A stretch of 40,391 nucleotides of DNA from Sphingomonas sp. Leaf412 (GTDB lineage: Bacteria; Pseudomonadota; Alphaproteobacteria; Sphingomonadales; Sphingomonadaceae). The notes below the pieces were generated by a model that saw nothing but the letters and a program-made list of their open reading frames with translations, made no database searches and was not told where the DNA came from. Shown here piece after piece: positions 9,456 to 18,455 of the stretch. The first letter of the stretch is position 1; each line of letters begins with the position of its first letter. The stretch lies in the NCBI RefSeq assembly GCF_001425405.1, contig NZ_LMQP01000003.1, positions 956,871-997,261 on the forward strand, in the 5' to 3' direction. Position numbers and translations under genes: made by a program.

Positions 9456-10012
9456 CGCGTCACGAACTCCTTCAGCGCGGCGGGATACAGCCGATGTTCG
9501 GCCGCCAGGACGCGCGCGGCCAGCGTGTCGGGGGTGTCGTCCGGTTCGATCGGGACTTCCGCCTGCGCCAGCACGTCGCCCGCGTCCAGCTCCTCGGTCA
9601 CGACGTGGACCGAACAGCCCGCGACGCGGTCGCCCGCCGCGATCGCGCGCGCATGGGTGTCGAGGCCCTTGTAGCGGGGCAGCAGCGAGGGGTGGATGTT
9701 GACGATCCGGTCGCGCCATGCCGCGACGAAATCGTCCGACAGCAGCCGCATGTACCCCGCCAGCGCGATATAGTCCGCCCCCGCCTCGCGCAGCGCGGCG
9801 TCGAGCGATGCTTCGTAGGCGGGCTTGCCGATCCCCTTCGGCGACAGCGCGAACGTGGGGATCGCCTGCTCCCTCGCCCAGCGCAGGCCGGGCGCGTCGG
9901 GCTTGTTCGATGCCACGACGCAGATTTCATATCGCCCGTCCGCCTGTTCGACGAGCGCCTGCATGTTCGATCCCCGGCCGGAGATGAGGATGGCGACCTT
10001 CGGGACCGTCAT
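9452..10012 (-). CDS. purN: Phosphoribosylglycinamide formyltransferase (GART) PurN
   Basis: PurN transfers the formyl group of 10-formyl-THF to GAR, the third step of purine synthesis. The 186-residue protein has [18 protein letters not shown] at the N-terminus, the folate/active-site stretch [33 protein letters not shown] with the catalytic Asn and His, and a late catalytic Asp in [13 protein letters not shown]. Its start overlaps the purM stop by 4 nt (ATGA) and its stop overlaps the next start likewise. Confidence 0.95.
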   Translation of the reverse strand: MTVPKVAILISGRGSNMQALVEQADGRYEICVVASNKPDAPGLRWAREQAIPTFALSPKGIGKPAYEASLDAALREAGADYIALAGYMRLLSDDFVAAWRDRIVNIHPSLLPRYKGLDTHARAIAAGDRVAGCSVHVVTEELDAGDVLAQAEVPIEPDDTPDTLAARVLAAEHRLYPAALKEFVTR

Positions 10013-11112
10013 GCGCTATGCGTCGCGGTCCAGTCGGCACGCGCGCTCCACGTCTCGGTCGATCCGCGGACGGTGCAGCCGCGCGCGCCCGCCTCGACGC
10101 GGCCGATCCTGAAGACCGTTTCGCCCGCCGCCTCCAGCGCGGCGGCGACGTCGTCGGCGGTGTCGGCGGCGACGATCACCGCCATGCCGACACCGCAGTT
10201 GAACGTGCGCGCCAATTCCTCCGGTTCGATCGCGCCCTGCCCTTGCAGGAACGCCATCAGGCGCGGGAGCGGCCAGCCGTCGGCATCGATCACCGCATGT
10301 GCGCCCTGCGGCAGGACGCGCGGGATATTCTCCAGCAACCCGCCGCCGGTGATGTGCGCCAGCCCCTTGATCCGCCGTTCGCGCAGCAGCGGCAGCAGGC
10401 TGGCGACGTAGATGCGCGTCGGCGCCATCAGATGGTCGATCAGCAGCCGTTCCTGGTCGAACAGGGCGGGGCGATCGAGCTTCCATCCCTTGTCCGCGGC
10501 CAGCCGGCGGACGAGGCTGAAGCCGTTGGAATGGACGCCCGAGGATGCGAGGCCGAGGATGACGTCACCGGCCGCGATGTCCGCGCCGGTCAGCACGTTG
10601 TCGCGCTCCACCGCGCCGACGCAGAAGCCCGCCAGGTCGTAGTCGCCGTCGGCATACATCCCCGGCATCTCCGCCGTCTCGCCGCCGATCAGCGCGCACC
10701 CGGCCAGTTTGCACCCTTCGGCGATCGAGGCGACGACGCGCGTCGCGACGCCCTCGTCCAGCTTCGCGCTGGCGTAATAGTCGAGGAAGAACAGCGGCTC
10801 CGCGCCCTGCACGATCAGGTCGTTGACGCACATCGCGACCAGGTCGATGCCGACGCCGTCATGCCGGTCGTGGTCGATCGCCAGCTTCAGCTTCGTGCCC
10901 ACGCCGTCGTTCGCCGCGACCAGCAGGGGGTCGGTAAAGCCCGCGGCCTTCAGGTCGAACATGCCGCCGAACCCGCCCAGATCGGCGTCCGCCCCCGCAC
11001 GGCGCGTCGCGCGGGCGAGCGGGGCGATGGCGCGGACCAGCGCATTGCCCGCCGCGATCGAAACGCCCGCGTCGGCGTAGGTATAGGGTTCGTTGCGGCG
11101 ATCGGTGCTCAT
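10009..11112 (-). CDS. purM: Phosphoribosylformylglycinamidine cyclo-ligase PurM
   Basis: PurM closes the imidazole ring of purines, converting FGAM to AIR with ATP. The 367-residue protein begins [16 protein letters not shown] and contains [28 protein letters not shown], the family signature, then [30 protein letters not shown] and [19 protein letters not shown] 11112 gives the usual length. It heads the purM-purN-yjbR operon. It diverges from the DUF2066-hdaA operon, an arrangement known from many Proteobacteria. Confidence 0.95.
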   Translation of the reverse strand: MSTDRRNEPYTYADAGVSIAAGNALVRAIAPLARATRRAGADADLGGFGGMFDLKAAGFTDPLLVAANDGVGTKLKLAIDHDRHDGVGIDLVAMCVNDLIVQGAEPLFFLDYYASAKLDEGVATRVVASIAEGCKLAGCALIGGETAEMPGMYADGDYDLAGFCVGAVERDNVLTGADIAAGDVILGLASSGVHSNGFSLVRRLAADKGWKLDRPALFDQERLLIDHLMAPTRIYVASLLPLLRERRIKGLAHITGGGLLENIPRVLPQGAHAVIDADGWPLPRLMAFLQGQGAIEPEELARTFNCGVGMAVIVAADTADDVAAALEAAGETVFRIGRVEAGARGCTVRGSTETWSARADWTATHSA

Positions 11113-11161
11113 GCCGCGCGGGTTAGGATGTGAGGGGGCGGGGGGCAAGAGTGTCTCCCCT

Positions 11162-11192
11162 CAAGCCCCCTCCCCGAAGGAGAGGGGGCTTG
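11162..11192. repeat. Perfect hairpin in the purM / DUF2066 divergent spacer
   Basis: An 11-nt stem CAAGCCCCCTC (11162-11172) pairs perfectly with 11182-11192 across a 9-nt loop (CCCGAAGGA). The sequence resembles the CCTCCCC..GGAGAGGG REP family found again at 27536-27663. It lies between the two divergent starts and could affect either leader. Confidence 0.75.
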
Positions 11193-11266
11193 CGCGGTGC
11201 GCGAGCCGACGCCGCAACCATTCGCCGCTTGGTTTTCCCCCGCCGCTTCGCCAAAAGGCGCGCGAC

Positions 11267-12490
11267 ATGCGTCGTCTCGTTCTCGCCCTTGCCGTCACGG
11301 CCTTCGCCGGCGCCGCCGTGGTGGCGCAGATCGAGGGCGGGGATCGCGGCGTCGCGGCGGTCGACAGCAGCCGCGATTTCGAGGTCGCGGGGATCCGCGT
11401 CGACACGAGCGGGCCGAATGCGGACGCCGCGCGACTGGCGGGCTGGCGCGAGGCGCAGCGCAAGGGCTGGGTGCAATTGTCGCAACGGCTGGGCGGCGGC
11501 GGCGCGGCGCTGCCCGACGGCGTGCTGGACCAGGTCGTCTCCGCCATCGTCGTCGACAGCGAGGAGATCGGGCCGAACCGCTACATCGCGCGGCTGGGCG
11601 TCCTGTTCGATCGCGATCGCGCTGCGTCGCTGCTGGGGATCAGCGCCTATACCAGCCGCTCGTCGCCGATGGTCGTCATCCCCGTCGTCTGGTCCACCGG
11701 CGTCGGGACCGCGTTCGAGCAGCGGACGGCGTGGCAGGAGGCGTGGGCGCGCTATCGCACCGGACAGAGCGAGATCGACTACATCCGCCCCGCGGGCAAC
11801 GGGCCCGACCCGTTGTTGCTGAACGTCGGGCAGACGCAGCGGCCCGCGCGCGGCTGGTGGCGCAGCACGCTGGACCAATATGGCGGGCTGGACGTGTTGA
11901 TGCCGACCGCGCGATTGTACCGCCAATGGCCCGGTGGGCCGGTGATCGGCGTGTTCCAGGCGCGACAGGGGCCGGACAACCGCCTGCTGTCGCAATTCAC
12001 CCTGCGCGTCGGCGCGGCGCGGGGGCTGCCCGCGATGCTGGACACCGCGGTCGCGCGGCTCGACGGCATCTATCAGGGCGCGTTGCGTAACGGGCAACTG
12101 GGCCTCGACCCCGGCCTGACCGCGCCCGAAGCGACGCCCACTCCTTCCGCCACGCCGACGCCGGGGATCGACCCGTTCGCGCCCGAGGCGATCGCCGCCG
12201 CCACGACGACGATCACCGTGCAGTTCGATTCGCCCGACGCGGGCGCGGTCTTCGCCGTGGAGGGCGCGATGCGCGGCGTGACGGGCGTGGCGCGCGCCGC
12301 GACGACCAGCCTGGCGCTGGGTGGCGTATCGCTGATGCAGGTGGGCTATGCCGGCACGCCCGAGGCGTTCCGTGCCGCGCTGGAGGCGCGGGGGTGGCAG
12401 GTGCTGGGGTCGGGCACCACGTTGCGCGTGCGCCGCGCGCCGCAATTGCTGCCGCCCGACATCCAGCCCGACGCCGCGACGACAGGGTAG
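11267..12490 (+). CDS. Exported DUF2066-like protein
   Basis: The 407-residue protein has a signal peptide (RRLVLALAVTAFAGAAVVAQ) and a conserved-looking domain (about 30-290) starting DFEVAGIRVDTSGPNADAAR and including WREAQRKGWVQLSQRL. A low-complexity linker follows (TPTPSATPTPG), and then a C-terminal domain of about 110 residues. In other Proteobacteria a DUF2066 gene sits between purM and hda, as here. That synteny and the N-terminal pattern support the assignment, but I cannot confirm the family without a search. Function is unknown; the location should be periplasmic. AAAAGG lies upstream of the chosen ATG. The hdaA gene begins 16 nt after its stop. Confidence 0.7.
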   Translation: MRRLVLALAVTAFAGAAVVAQIEGGDRGVAAVDSSRDFEVAGIRVDTSGPNADAARLAGWREAQRKGWVQLSQRLGGGGAALPDGVLDQVVSAIVVDSEEIGPNRYIARLGVLFDRDRAASLLGISAYTSRSSPMVVIPVVWSTGVGTAFEQRTAWQEAWARYRTGQSEIDYIRPAGNGPDPLLLNVGQTQRPARGWWRSTLDQYGGLDVLMPTARLYRQWPGGPVIGVFQARQGPDNRLLSQFTLRVGAARGLPAMLDTAVARLDGIYQGALRNGQLGLDPGLTAPEATPTPSATPTPGIDPFAPEAIAAATTTITVQFDSPDAGAVFAVEGAMRGVTGVARAATTSLALGGVSLMQVGYAGTPEAFRAALEARGWQVLGSGTTLRVRRAPQLLPPDIQPDAATTG

Positions 12491-12506
12491 GGCGGGGGCC
12501 GACGTC

Positions 12507-13127
12507 ATGACGCAGATCGCGCTGCCGCTGGCCTGGCCGGACGAGGGGGGCGAGGGCGGGTTCCTGGTCACCGCATCGAATGCGCAGGCGGCACGGACGC
12601 TCGAACATTGGGCGGGATGGCCGGTGATGGCGGCGCTGCTGATCGGTCCGCCGCGATCGGGGCGCAGCACGCTCGCACGCGTCTTCGCGGCGCGCAGCGG
12701 CGGTACCGTCATCGACGACGCGCAACGGCAGGATGAGGCCGCGATCTTCCACGCGTGGAACCGGGCGCAGGCGGAGCGGCGGCCGCTGGTCGTCGTGGCG
12801 GATGCCGCGCCGCCCGCCTGGGCGGTGGCGCTGCCCGACCTGCGTACCCGTTTGGCCGCCGGTCCGCTGGCGACGATCGGCCCGCCCGACGACGCGCTGG
12901 TATCCGCCTTGCTGGAACAGGGCTTCGCGCGGGCGCGGGTCGATGCGCGGCCGGATCTGATCGCGTGGCTGTCGGCGCGGGCGGAGCGGAGTCACGTATC
13001 CGTCATGCACGTGATCGATACGCTGGTCGCGGCCGCGCTCGGCGGGCATCGCCGGTTGTCGATCCCGATGGCGCGCGAAACCCTCGGCGCGTCCGCGACG
13101 TTCATCCCGGATACCCCCCCATCATGA
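12507..13127 (+). CDS. hdaA: DnaA-inactivating regulator HdaA (Hda homologue)
   Basis: Hda proteins bind the sliding clamp and stimulate ATP hydrolysis by DnaA, which prevents re-initiation. The 206-residue protein starts MTQIALPLAW, matching the Q-x-x-L-P-L clamp-binding peptide of Hda. A truncated DnaA-like AAA+ domain follows, with a Walker-A-type loop GPPRSGRST (Arg in place of Lys, as in E. coli Hda). Next come a VIDDA Walker-B-like strand and LPDLRTRLAAGPLATIGPPDD, corresponding to the sensor and Arg-finger region. It lacks the DnaA DNA-binding domain. Its stop overlaps the ppk start (ATGA). Confidence 0.85.
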   Translation: MTQIALPLAWPDEGGEGGFLVTASNAQAARTLEHWAGWPVMAALLIGPPRSGRSTLARVFAARSGGTVIDDAQRQDEAAIFHAWNRAQAERRPLVVVADAAPPAWAVALPDLRTRLAAGPLATIGPPDDALVSALLEQGFARARVDARPDLIAWLSARAERSHVSVMHVIDTLVAAALGGHRRLSIPMARETLGASATFIPDTPPS

Positions 13128-15298
13128 CCCGCCCCGCCAGCCTTTCCCGCGACACGCGCGACGACGATCCGTTCGAGGAGGCGGGGAGCGAGCGCTATTT
13201 CAATCGCGAACTGTCCTGGCTGGCGTTCAACCGCCGGGTGATGGAGGAGGCCTGCAACGAGGCGCATCCGCTGCTCGAACGGCTCCGCTTCCTCTCCATC
13301 TCCGGCTCCAACCTCGACGAATTCTTCATGGTCCGCGTCGCGGGGCTGAAGGGGCAGCAGACCAAGGATGTCGAGCGGCGGTCCGCCGACGGCCTGACCC
13401 CGACGCAGCAGCTGGCGGGCATCACCGCGGAGGCGGACGCGCTGCTGGCGGGACAGCAGGGCGTGTGGCGCGACGTGCGCGCCGCGCTGGCCGACGCGGG
13501 GATAGAGGTGCTGGGCCATCGCGCGATCGACGCCGCGCTGGATGCGACGCAGCGCGCATGGCTGGACACGCATTTCCGCGAGCAGGTCTTCCCGATCATC
13601 ACGCCGCAGGCGCTCGATCCCGCGCACCCGTTTCCCTTCATGCCCAACAAGGGGATGGCGGTGATGTTCGACCTGGTCCGCCGGTCGGATCAGGAACCGA
13701 TCCGCGAGCTGGTGATGCTACCGGCGGGGATGGCGCGCTTCATCCGCGTGCCGGGGGAGAAGGCACGCTACATCGCGGTCGAATCGATCCTGAAGCGGTT
13801 CGCGGGCCTCATCTTCCCCGGCTACGACGTGCTCGGCGCGGCCGAATTCCGCGTGCTGCGCGACAGCGATATCGAGATCGAGGAGGAGGCGGAGGACCTC
13901 GTCCTCTACTTCGCCAACGCCATCAAGCGGCGCCGCCGCGGGCGCGTCATCCGGCTGGAGCTGGAGACGAACATGCCCGAAAGCCTTTCCGCCGCGCTGC
14001 GCGACGAACTGGGCGGGGCCGACGCGATCGTGACCGAGACGGGCACCTTCCTCGGCATCGGCGACCTCGCGGCCTTGGCGGACGAGGACCGGCCTGACCT
14101 GAAATTCCCCAGCTTCACGCCGCGTTTCCCGGAGCGCGTCCGCGAGTTCGGCGGCGACTGCTTCGCCGCGATCCGCGCCAAGGACATCGTCGTCCACCAT
14201 CCGTACGAGACGTTCGACGTCGTCCTGGCCTTCCTGAAACAGGCGGCGAACGATCCCGACGTCGTCGCGATCAAGCAGACATTGTATCGCGCGGGCAAGC
14301 AGTCCGCGGTCGTCAACGCGCTGATCGCCGCGGCGGAGAACGGCAAGTCGGTGACCGCGGTCGTCGAGCTGAAGGCGCGGTTCGACGAGGAACAGAATCT
14401 GTACTGGGCCAGCGCACTCGAACGCGCGGGCGTGCAGGTGGTGTACGGCTTCATCGACTGGAAGACTCACGCGAAGGTCAGCATGGTCGTCCGGCGCGAA
14501 GGGGGGGCGTTCAAGACATACTGCCACCTCGGCACCGGCAATTATCACCCCGTCACCGCGCGCATCTACACCGACCTCAGTTTCTTCACCGCCGACCCGC
14601 GCGTCGGGCGCGATGCGGCGCGGATGTTCAATTACATCACCGGCTATGTCGAACCGGCGGACATGGAGCTGATCGTCCTGTCGCCGCGCTCATTGCGCGA
14701 CAAACTGATCGAGAAGGTCGACGTCGAGATCGCGAACGCGCGCGCGGGGAAACCCGCCGCGATCTGGGCGAAGATGAACAGCCTCGTCGATCCCGCGCTG
14801 ATCGAGAAACTGTACGAGGCCAGCGGCGCGGGGGTGGAGATCGACCTGATCGTCCGCGGCATCTGCTGCCTGCGCCCGCGCGTGCCCGGCATGTCCGAAC
14901 GTATCCGCGTGAAGTCAGTCGTCGGCCGCTTCCTCGAACACAGCCGCATCGCCGCGTTCGGCAACGGCGCCGCGCTGCCCAACGACGGGGCGGTGGTCTA
15001 CATCTCGTCGGCCGATTGGATGCCGCGCAATTTCGACCGCCGCGTCGAATATATGCTGCCGATCGAGAACGAAACCGTCCACGACCAGATCCTGGATCAG
15101 GTGATGGTGGCCAACCTGATCGATAGCGAGCAGAGCTGGGAACTGGAGCCCGACGGCACGTATATCCGCGTCGCGCCGGGCGAGAAGGGATTCAACCTGC
15201 ACCGTTATTTCATGACCAATCCGTCGCTGTCGGGGCGCGGCGCCGCGCTGGAGGACGGGACCGAGGTACCGACCCTGTCGCTCAGGCGCAGGGCGTGA
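13124..15298 (+). CDS. ppk: Polyphosphate kinase 1
   Basis: Ppk polymerises the gamma phosphate of ATP into inorganic polyphosphate, reversibly. The 724-residue protein has the N-terminal domain (RYFNRELSWLAFNRRVMEEA, ISGSNLDEFFMVRVAG) and the head domain. Two PLD-like catalytic modules follow, including IDWKTHAKVSMV with the autophosphorylated His and HLGTGNYHP. The late stretch RGICCLRPRVPGMSERIRVKS is also diagnostic. It is full length. Both ends are translationally coupled: ATGA with hdaA and GTGA with ppx. Pairing with ppx allows synthesis and breakdown of polyphosphate to be set together. Confidence 0.96.
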   Translation: MTRPASLSRDTRDDDPFEEAGSERYFNRELSWLAFNRRVMEEACNEAHPLLERLRFLSISGSNLDEFFMVRVAGLKGQQTKDVERRSADGLTPTQQLAGITAEADALLAGQQGVWRDVRAALADAGIEVLGHRAIDAALDATQRAWLDTHFREQVFPIITPQALDPAHPFPFMPNKGMAVMFDLVRRSDQEPIRELVMLPAGMARFIRVPGEKARYIAVESILKRFAGLIFPGYDVLGAAEFRVLRDSDIEIEEEAEDLVLYFANAIKRRRRGRVIRLELETNMPESLSAALRDELGGADAIVTETGTFLGIGDLAALADEDRPDLKFPSFTPRFPERVREFGGDCFAAIRAKDIVVHHPYETFDVVLAFLKQAANDPDVVAIKQTLYRAGKQSAVVNALIAAAENGKSVTAVVELKARFDEEQNLYWASALERAGVQVVYGFIDWKTHAKVSMVVRREGGAFKTYCHLGTGNYHPVTARIYTDLSFFTADPRVGRDAARMFNYITGYVEPADMELIVLSPRSLRDKLIEKVDVEIANARAGKPAAIWAKMNSLVDPALIEKLYEASGAGVEIDLIVRGICCLRPRVPGMSERIRVKSVVGRFLEHSRIAAFGNGAALPNDGAVVYISSADWMPRNFDRRVEYMLPIENETVHDQILDQVMVANLIDSEQSWELEPDGTYIRVAPGEKGFNLHRYFMTNPSLSGRGAALEDGTEVPTLSLRRRA

Positions 15299-16767
15299 GC
15301 CTGCTGCGGCGGCGCGCGCAGGACGTTTCGATCGAACCGCGCTCCGCGATCGTCGACATCGGATCGAACTCGATCCGGCTGGTCGTCTACCAGGGGCCCG
15401 CGCGCGTGCCCGCGGTCCTGTTCAACGAAAAGGTGCTGGCCGGATTGGGGCGCAGCCTCGCCGCGTCGGGAAGGATAGACTCGGCGTCGATGGCGATGGC
15501 CGCGACCGCGCTGCGCCGCTTCGCCGCACTGGTGCGCGAAATGGACGTGGCGACCGTCCGCACCGTCGCCACCGCTGCGGTCCGCGATGCGGCGAACGGC
15601 GCGGAACTGATCGCGATCGCGAAGGACGCGGGACTGACCGTCACGATCCTGAGCGGGGAGGAGGAAGCCGCTGCCGCGGGCCATGGCGTGATGTCGGGCA
15701 TCCCCGGTGCGGACGGGATCGTCGGCGACCTGGGCGGGGGCAGCCTGGAACTGGTCCGCGTGAAGGACGGCGTGCTCCACCGACGCGTGTCCTTCCCGCT
15801 CGGCGTCCTGCGCCTCGCTGCCCTGAGCGATCCGGGCAAGCTGGACCGCAAGGTCGCGAGCCTGCTGAAGGAAACCGGGTGGAGCGGCGCGGGCAAGGGC
15901 CTGCCGCTGTACCTCGTCGGCGGGTCGTGGCGCGGACTGGCGCGGCTGGACATGGTGGCGACGCGCTATCCGCTGCCCGTCATCCACCAATATGCCATGC
16001 CGCCCGCGACGATCGCGCGACTGCGCCGCGTGCTGTCGCACACCGCGCGTGCGAAGCTGAAGACCGTGCCGGGCCTGTCGGGCGGACGCATCCCGACTTT
16101 GGGTCATGCCGCGTCCTTGCTGGGGGTGCTGCTGAAGTATCTTAAGTCCAGCGGCACGATCGTCTCCGCCTACGGCCTGCGCGAGGGGTTGCTGCATCAG
16201 GCGCTGGACGACGAGGAACGCGCGCTCGATCCCCTGATCGTGGCGACGCGGGACGAGGGGCGGCGCAGCGGGCGCTTCCCGGAACATGGCGATCTGCTCG
16301 ACCGCTGGATCGCGCCCTTGTTCGGCGACGACGCGCCCGCGGCCGCCCGGCTGCGCAACGCGGCATGCCAATTGTCGGACGTGGGCTGGCGCGCGAACCC
16401 GGAATTCCGCGCCGAACGCGGCGTGGAGGTCGCGCTGCACGGCAATTGGGTGGGGATCGACGGCGCTGGCCGCGCGATGCTGGCGCAGGCGCTGTGGACC
16501 GCGCTGGGCGGGGAGACGAGCACGCCGGTACCGCTGCCCGGGCTGGCGGGGGAGGCGGCGTTGCGCCGCGCCGCGCACTGGGGCCTGGCCATGCGGCTGG
16601 GGCATCGATTGAGCGGCGGGATGGCCGGGCCGCTGGAACGCTCGAAGCTCGATATCGCGGGCGGCGCGTTGCGGCTGGAACTGGCGGCGCAGGACGCCGG
16701 CCTGTGGGGCGAGGCGGTGGAGAAGCGCCACCGCGCGCTGGTGGCGGCGATGGGTTTGGCGAGATAG
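15295..16767 (+). CDS. ppx: Exopolyphosphatase, Ppx/GppA family
   Basis: This protein removes terminal phosphates from polyphosphate and may hydrolyse pppGpp. The 490-residue ASKHA-fold protein has the phosphate-1 loop AIVDIGSNSIRLVVYQ, TVATAAVRDAANG, LSGEEEAAAAGHGV and the phosphate-2 loop VGDLGGGSLELVRV. A C-terminal HD-like region follows (RWIAPLFGDD, AACQLSDVGWRANPEFRAE). It starts with GTG inside the ppk stop (GTGA). It ends 25 nt before the convergent I78 gene. Confidence 0.93.
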   Translation: MSLLRRRAQDVSIEPRSAIVDIGSNSIRLVVYQGPARVPAVLFNEKVLAGLGRSLAASGRIDSASMAMAATALRRFAALVREMDVATVRTVATAAVRDAANGAELIAIAKDAGLTVTILSGEEEAAAAGHGVMSGIPGADGIVGDLGGGSLELVRVKDGVLHRRVSFPLGVLRLAALSDPGKLDRKVASLLKETGWSGAGKGLPLYLVGGSWRGLARLDMVATRYPLPVIHQYAMPPATIARLRRVLSHTARAKLKTVPGLSGGRIPTLGHAASLLGVLLKYLKSSGTIVSAYGLREGLLHQALDDEERALDPLIVATRDEGRRSGRFPEHGDLLDRWIAPLFGDDAPAAARLRNAACQLSDVGWRANPEFRAERGVEVALHGNWVGIDGAGRAMLAQALWTALGGETSTPVPLPGLAGEAALRRAAHWGLAMRLGHRLSGGMAGPLERSKLDIAGGALRLELAAQDAGLWGEAVEKRHRALVAAMGLAR

Positions 16768-16772
16768 GACGG

Positions 16773-16789
16773 GCCGCGAAGGCCGCGGC
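16773..16789. terminator. Possible bidirectional terminator between ppx and the I78 gene
   Basis: GCCGCG (16773-16778) pairs with CGCGGC (16784-16789) over a 5-nt loop in the 25-nt gap between two convergent genes. No T-run is obvious, so this is suggested mainly by position. Confidence 0.3.
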
Positions 16790-16792
16790 TCC

Positions 16793-17107
16793 TTATCCGC
16801 AGGTCAGCTTCACGATCCTGCCCGCCGCGTCGGTTTCCACGTTCAGCCGGTCCGGGCGCAGGTCCATCGTCAGCATGTCGCCGGTCCTATAACGGCGCAC
16901 GGTCCGCGCGCCGCTCAGCCGCTGCGCCTCCGCCGCGGATGTATCGGCGGCCGTCCCGATCAGCCGCTGCGCCGCATTGGCGTCGCACCGCGTCCCCGGC
17001 ACCGCCGCCTCGGCGGGCGGGGCGGGGGTGGTCGCGGGCGGCAGGCGCGGCGGGTTGGCGGTACACGCGGCGAGCGGGGCCATGCAGGCGAGGGTCAGGA
17101 TACGCAT
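16793..17107 (-). CDS. I78-family peptidase-inhibitor-like lipoprotein
   Basis: The 104-residue product has a short lipoprotein signal ending in a lipobox (MAPLAAC) and a Pro/Ala-rich tether. The core is typical of the I78 (potato-inhibitor-like) family: CDANAAQRLIGTAAD at the front, then RYRTGDMLTMDLRPDRLNVETD and a final IVKLTCG, with two Cys likely bonded. Members inhibit serine proteases. Here it would sit in the periplasm anchored to a membrane. The ATG overlaps the rnd stop (TGATG), so it is co-transcribed with rnd, though the functions seem unrelated. Confidence 0.85.
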   Translation of the reverse strand: MRILTLACMAPLAACTANPPRLPPATTPAPPAEAAVPGTRCDANAAQRLIGTAADTSAAEAQRLSGARTVRRYRTGDMLTMDLRPDRLNVETDAAGRIVKLTCG

Positions 17108-18279
17108 CACGCGGCCTCCGTCCGGGTCATCTTCAATCGGCCGTCGACCACCGCGAAGGCCAGCCGCCCCTCGACCAGGTCGAGCGCGTCGCGCCCGAAC
17201 TGATCGAAACGCCAGCCGTCGAGCATCGCCAGGCCCTCGCGCTGCCCCGCGGCGAGCAGCTCCAGTTCCTCGTTGCGGGCCAGCAGGCGCGAGGCGACGT
17301 CGATGTCGCGCGCGCGGATCTTCAGCAGCAGCTTCAGCAGGTCCGCGACCAGCGACCCCTCGCGCCCCAGCCCCGGCTTGCGATCGTCGCGCGCGGGCAG
17401 CTCGTCCGCGCCCAGCGGCTGCGCGCCCTCGATCGCGGCCATCAGGCGCGCGCCGATATCGTTGCCCGCCCAGGTGGCGGACAGGCCCCGGACCTTGGCC
17501 AGGTCCGCCTGCTTGCGCGGGGCGTGGCCGGCGAGGTCCGCGATCGTCTCGTCCTTCACGATCCGGCCGCGCGGCAGGTCCTTCGCCTGCGCCTCCAGCT
17601 CGCGCCAGCGCGCGATCGCCTTCAACCGGCCCAGCACGTCCGGCTTGCGGCTGGAAATGCGCACGCGCTTCCATGCCAGATCGGGATCGTTGGCGTAGTT
17701 CGCCGGATCGCCCAGCCGCTCCATCTCCTGGTCCAGCCACGCGCCGCGCCCGGTCTTCTTCAACCGCTCCAGCATCTTGGGGAAGATCTTCGCCAGATGC
17801 GTCACGTCGCCGATGGCGTAATCCACCTGCCGCGCGTCCAGCGGGCGGCGCGACCAGTCGGTGAAGCGCGCGCCCTTGTCGATCTGGATGCCCAGCCAGC
17901 TGTCGACCAGGTTGGAATAGCCGATCTGCTCCCCCTGACCCAATGCCATCGCCGCGACCTGCGTGTCGAACAGCGGGTGCGGGGTCTTGCCGGTCAGGTT
18001 GTAGACGATCTCCAGATCCTGCCCGCCCGCATGGACGACCTTCAGCACGTCCTCGTTGTCGACCATCAGGTCCAGCAGCGGCTTCAGGTCGATCCCCGGC
18101 GCCATCGGATCGATCGCCGCGGCCTCGTTCGCATCCGCGATCTGGATCAGGCACAATTCGGGGTAGAAGGTGCTTTCGCGCATGAACTCGGTATCGACGC
18201 AGACGAAGGGGGCGTCGGAAAGGCGCGCGCACAGGTTCGCGAGCGTGGCGCTGTCGGTGATGAGGGGGTGGATATGCAT
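17107..18279 (-). CDS. rnd: Ribonuclease D
   Basis: RNase D is a 3'-5' exoribonuclease of the DEDD family that trims tRNA precursors and other structured RNAs. The 390-residue protein has exo motif I in VCVDTEFMRESTFYPELCLIQ, motif II around VVHAGGQDLEIVYN, motif III with DYAIGDVTHL, and a C-terminal HRDC-like region (RGRIVKDETIADLAGHAPRK). ATG 18279 gives the normal N-terminus (MHIHPLITDSATL); an in-frame GTG-led extension upstream has no family similarity. aspS is divergent across a palindromic repeat. Confidence 0.93.
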   Translation of the reverse strand: MHIHPLITDSATLANLCARLSDAPFVCVDTEFMRESTFYPELCLIQIADANEAAAIDPMAPGIDLKPLLDLMVDNEDVLKVVHAGGQDLEIVYNLTGKTPHPLFDTQVAAMALGQGEQIGYSNLVDSWLGIQIDKGARFTDWSRRPLDARQVDYAIGDVTHLAKIFPKMLERLKKTGRGAWLDQEMERLGDPANYANDPDLAWKRVRISSRKPDVLGRLKAIARWRELEAQAKDLPRGRIVKDETIADLAGHAPRKQADLAKVRGLSATWAGNDIGARLMAAIEGAQPLGADELPARDDRKPGLGREGSLVADLLKLLLKIRARDIDVASRLLARNEELELLAAGQREGLAMLDGWRFDQFGRDALDLVEGRLAFAVVDGRLKMTRTEAA

Positions 18280-18358
18280 AAGCGGGGGGCCATAGCCCGG
18301 CGCGGCCTGCTTGACAAAGAGGGTTGTGAAGGGGAAGCGCGCGGCAACCCAATCACCT

Positions 18359-18436
18359 GTCACCCCAGCGGACGCTGGGGTCTCGTGCCGTAAGGACGCC
18401 CCTGCGGCCTGAGACCCCAGCGTCCGCTGGGGTGAC
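18359..18436. repeat. Perfect 26-bp inverted repeat (sphingomonad REP type)
   Basis: Arms at 18359-18384 and 18411-18436 are perfect inverted copies with a 26-nt loop. Each arm is itself a small palindrome (CCCCAGCGGACGCTGGGG). The element ends 19 nt upstream of the aspS ATG, so it is part of the rnd/aspS divergent promoter region or of the aspS leader. Confidence 0.9.
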
Positions 18437-18455
18437 GTAATCCAGAGATTACGTC

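Noticed and set aside
12507..13127. Arg instead of Lys in the Walker A loop of HdaA
   Set aside because: E. coli Hda also has Arg here (GAGRSH), so this is normal for the family and not a sign of inactivation.
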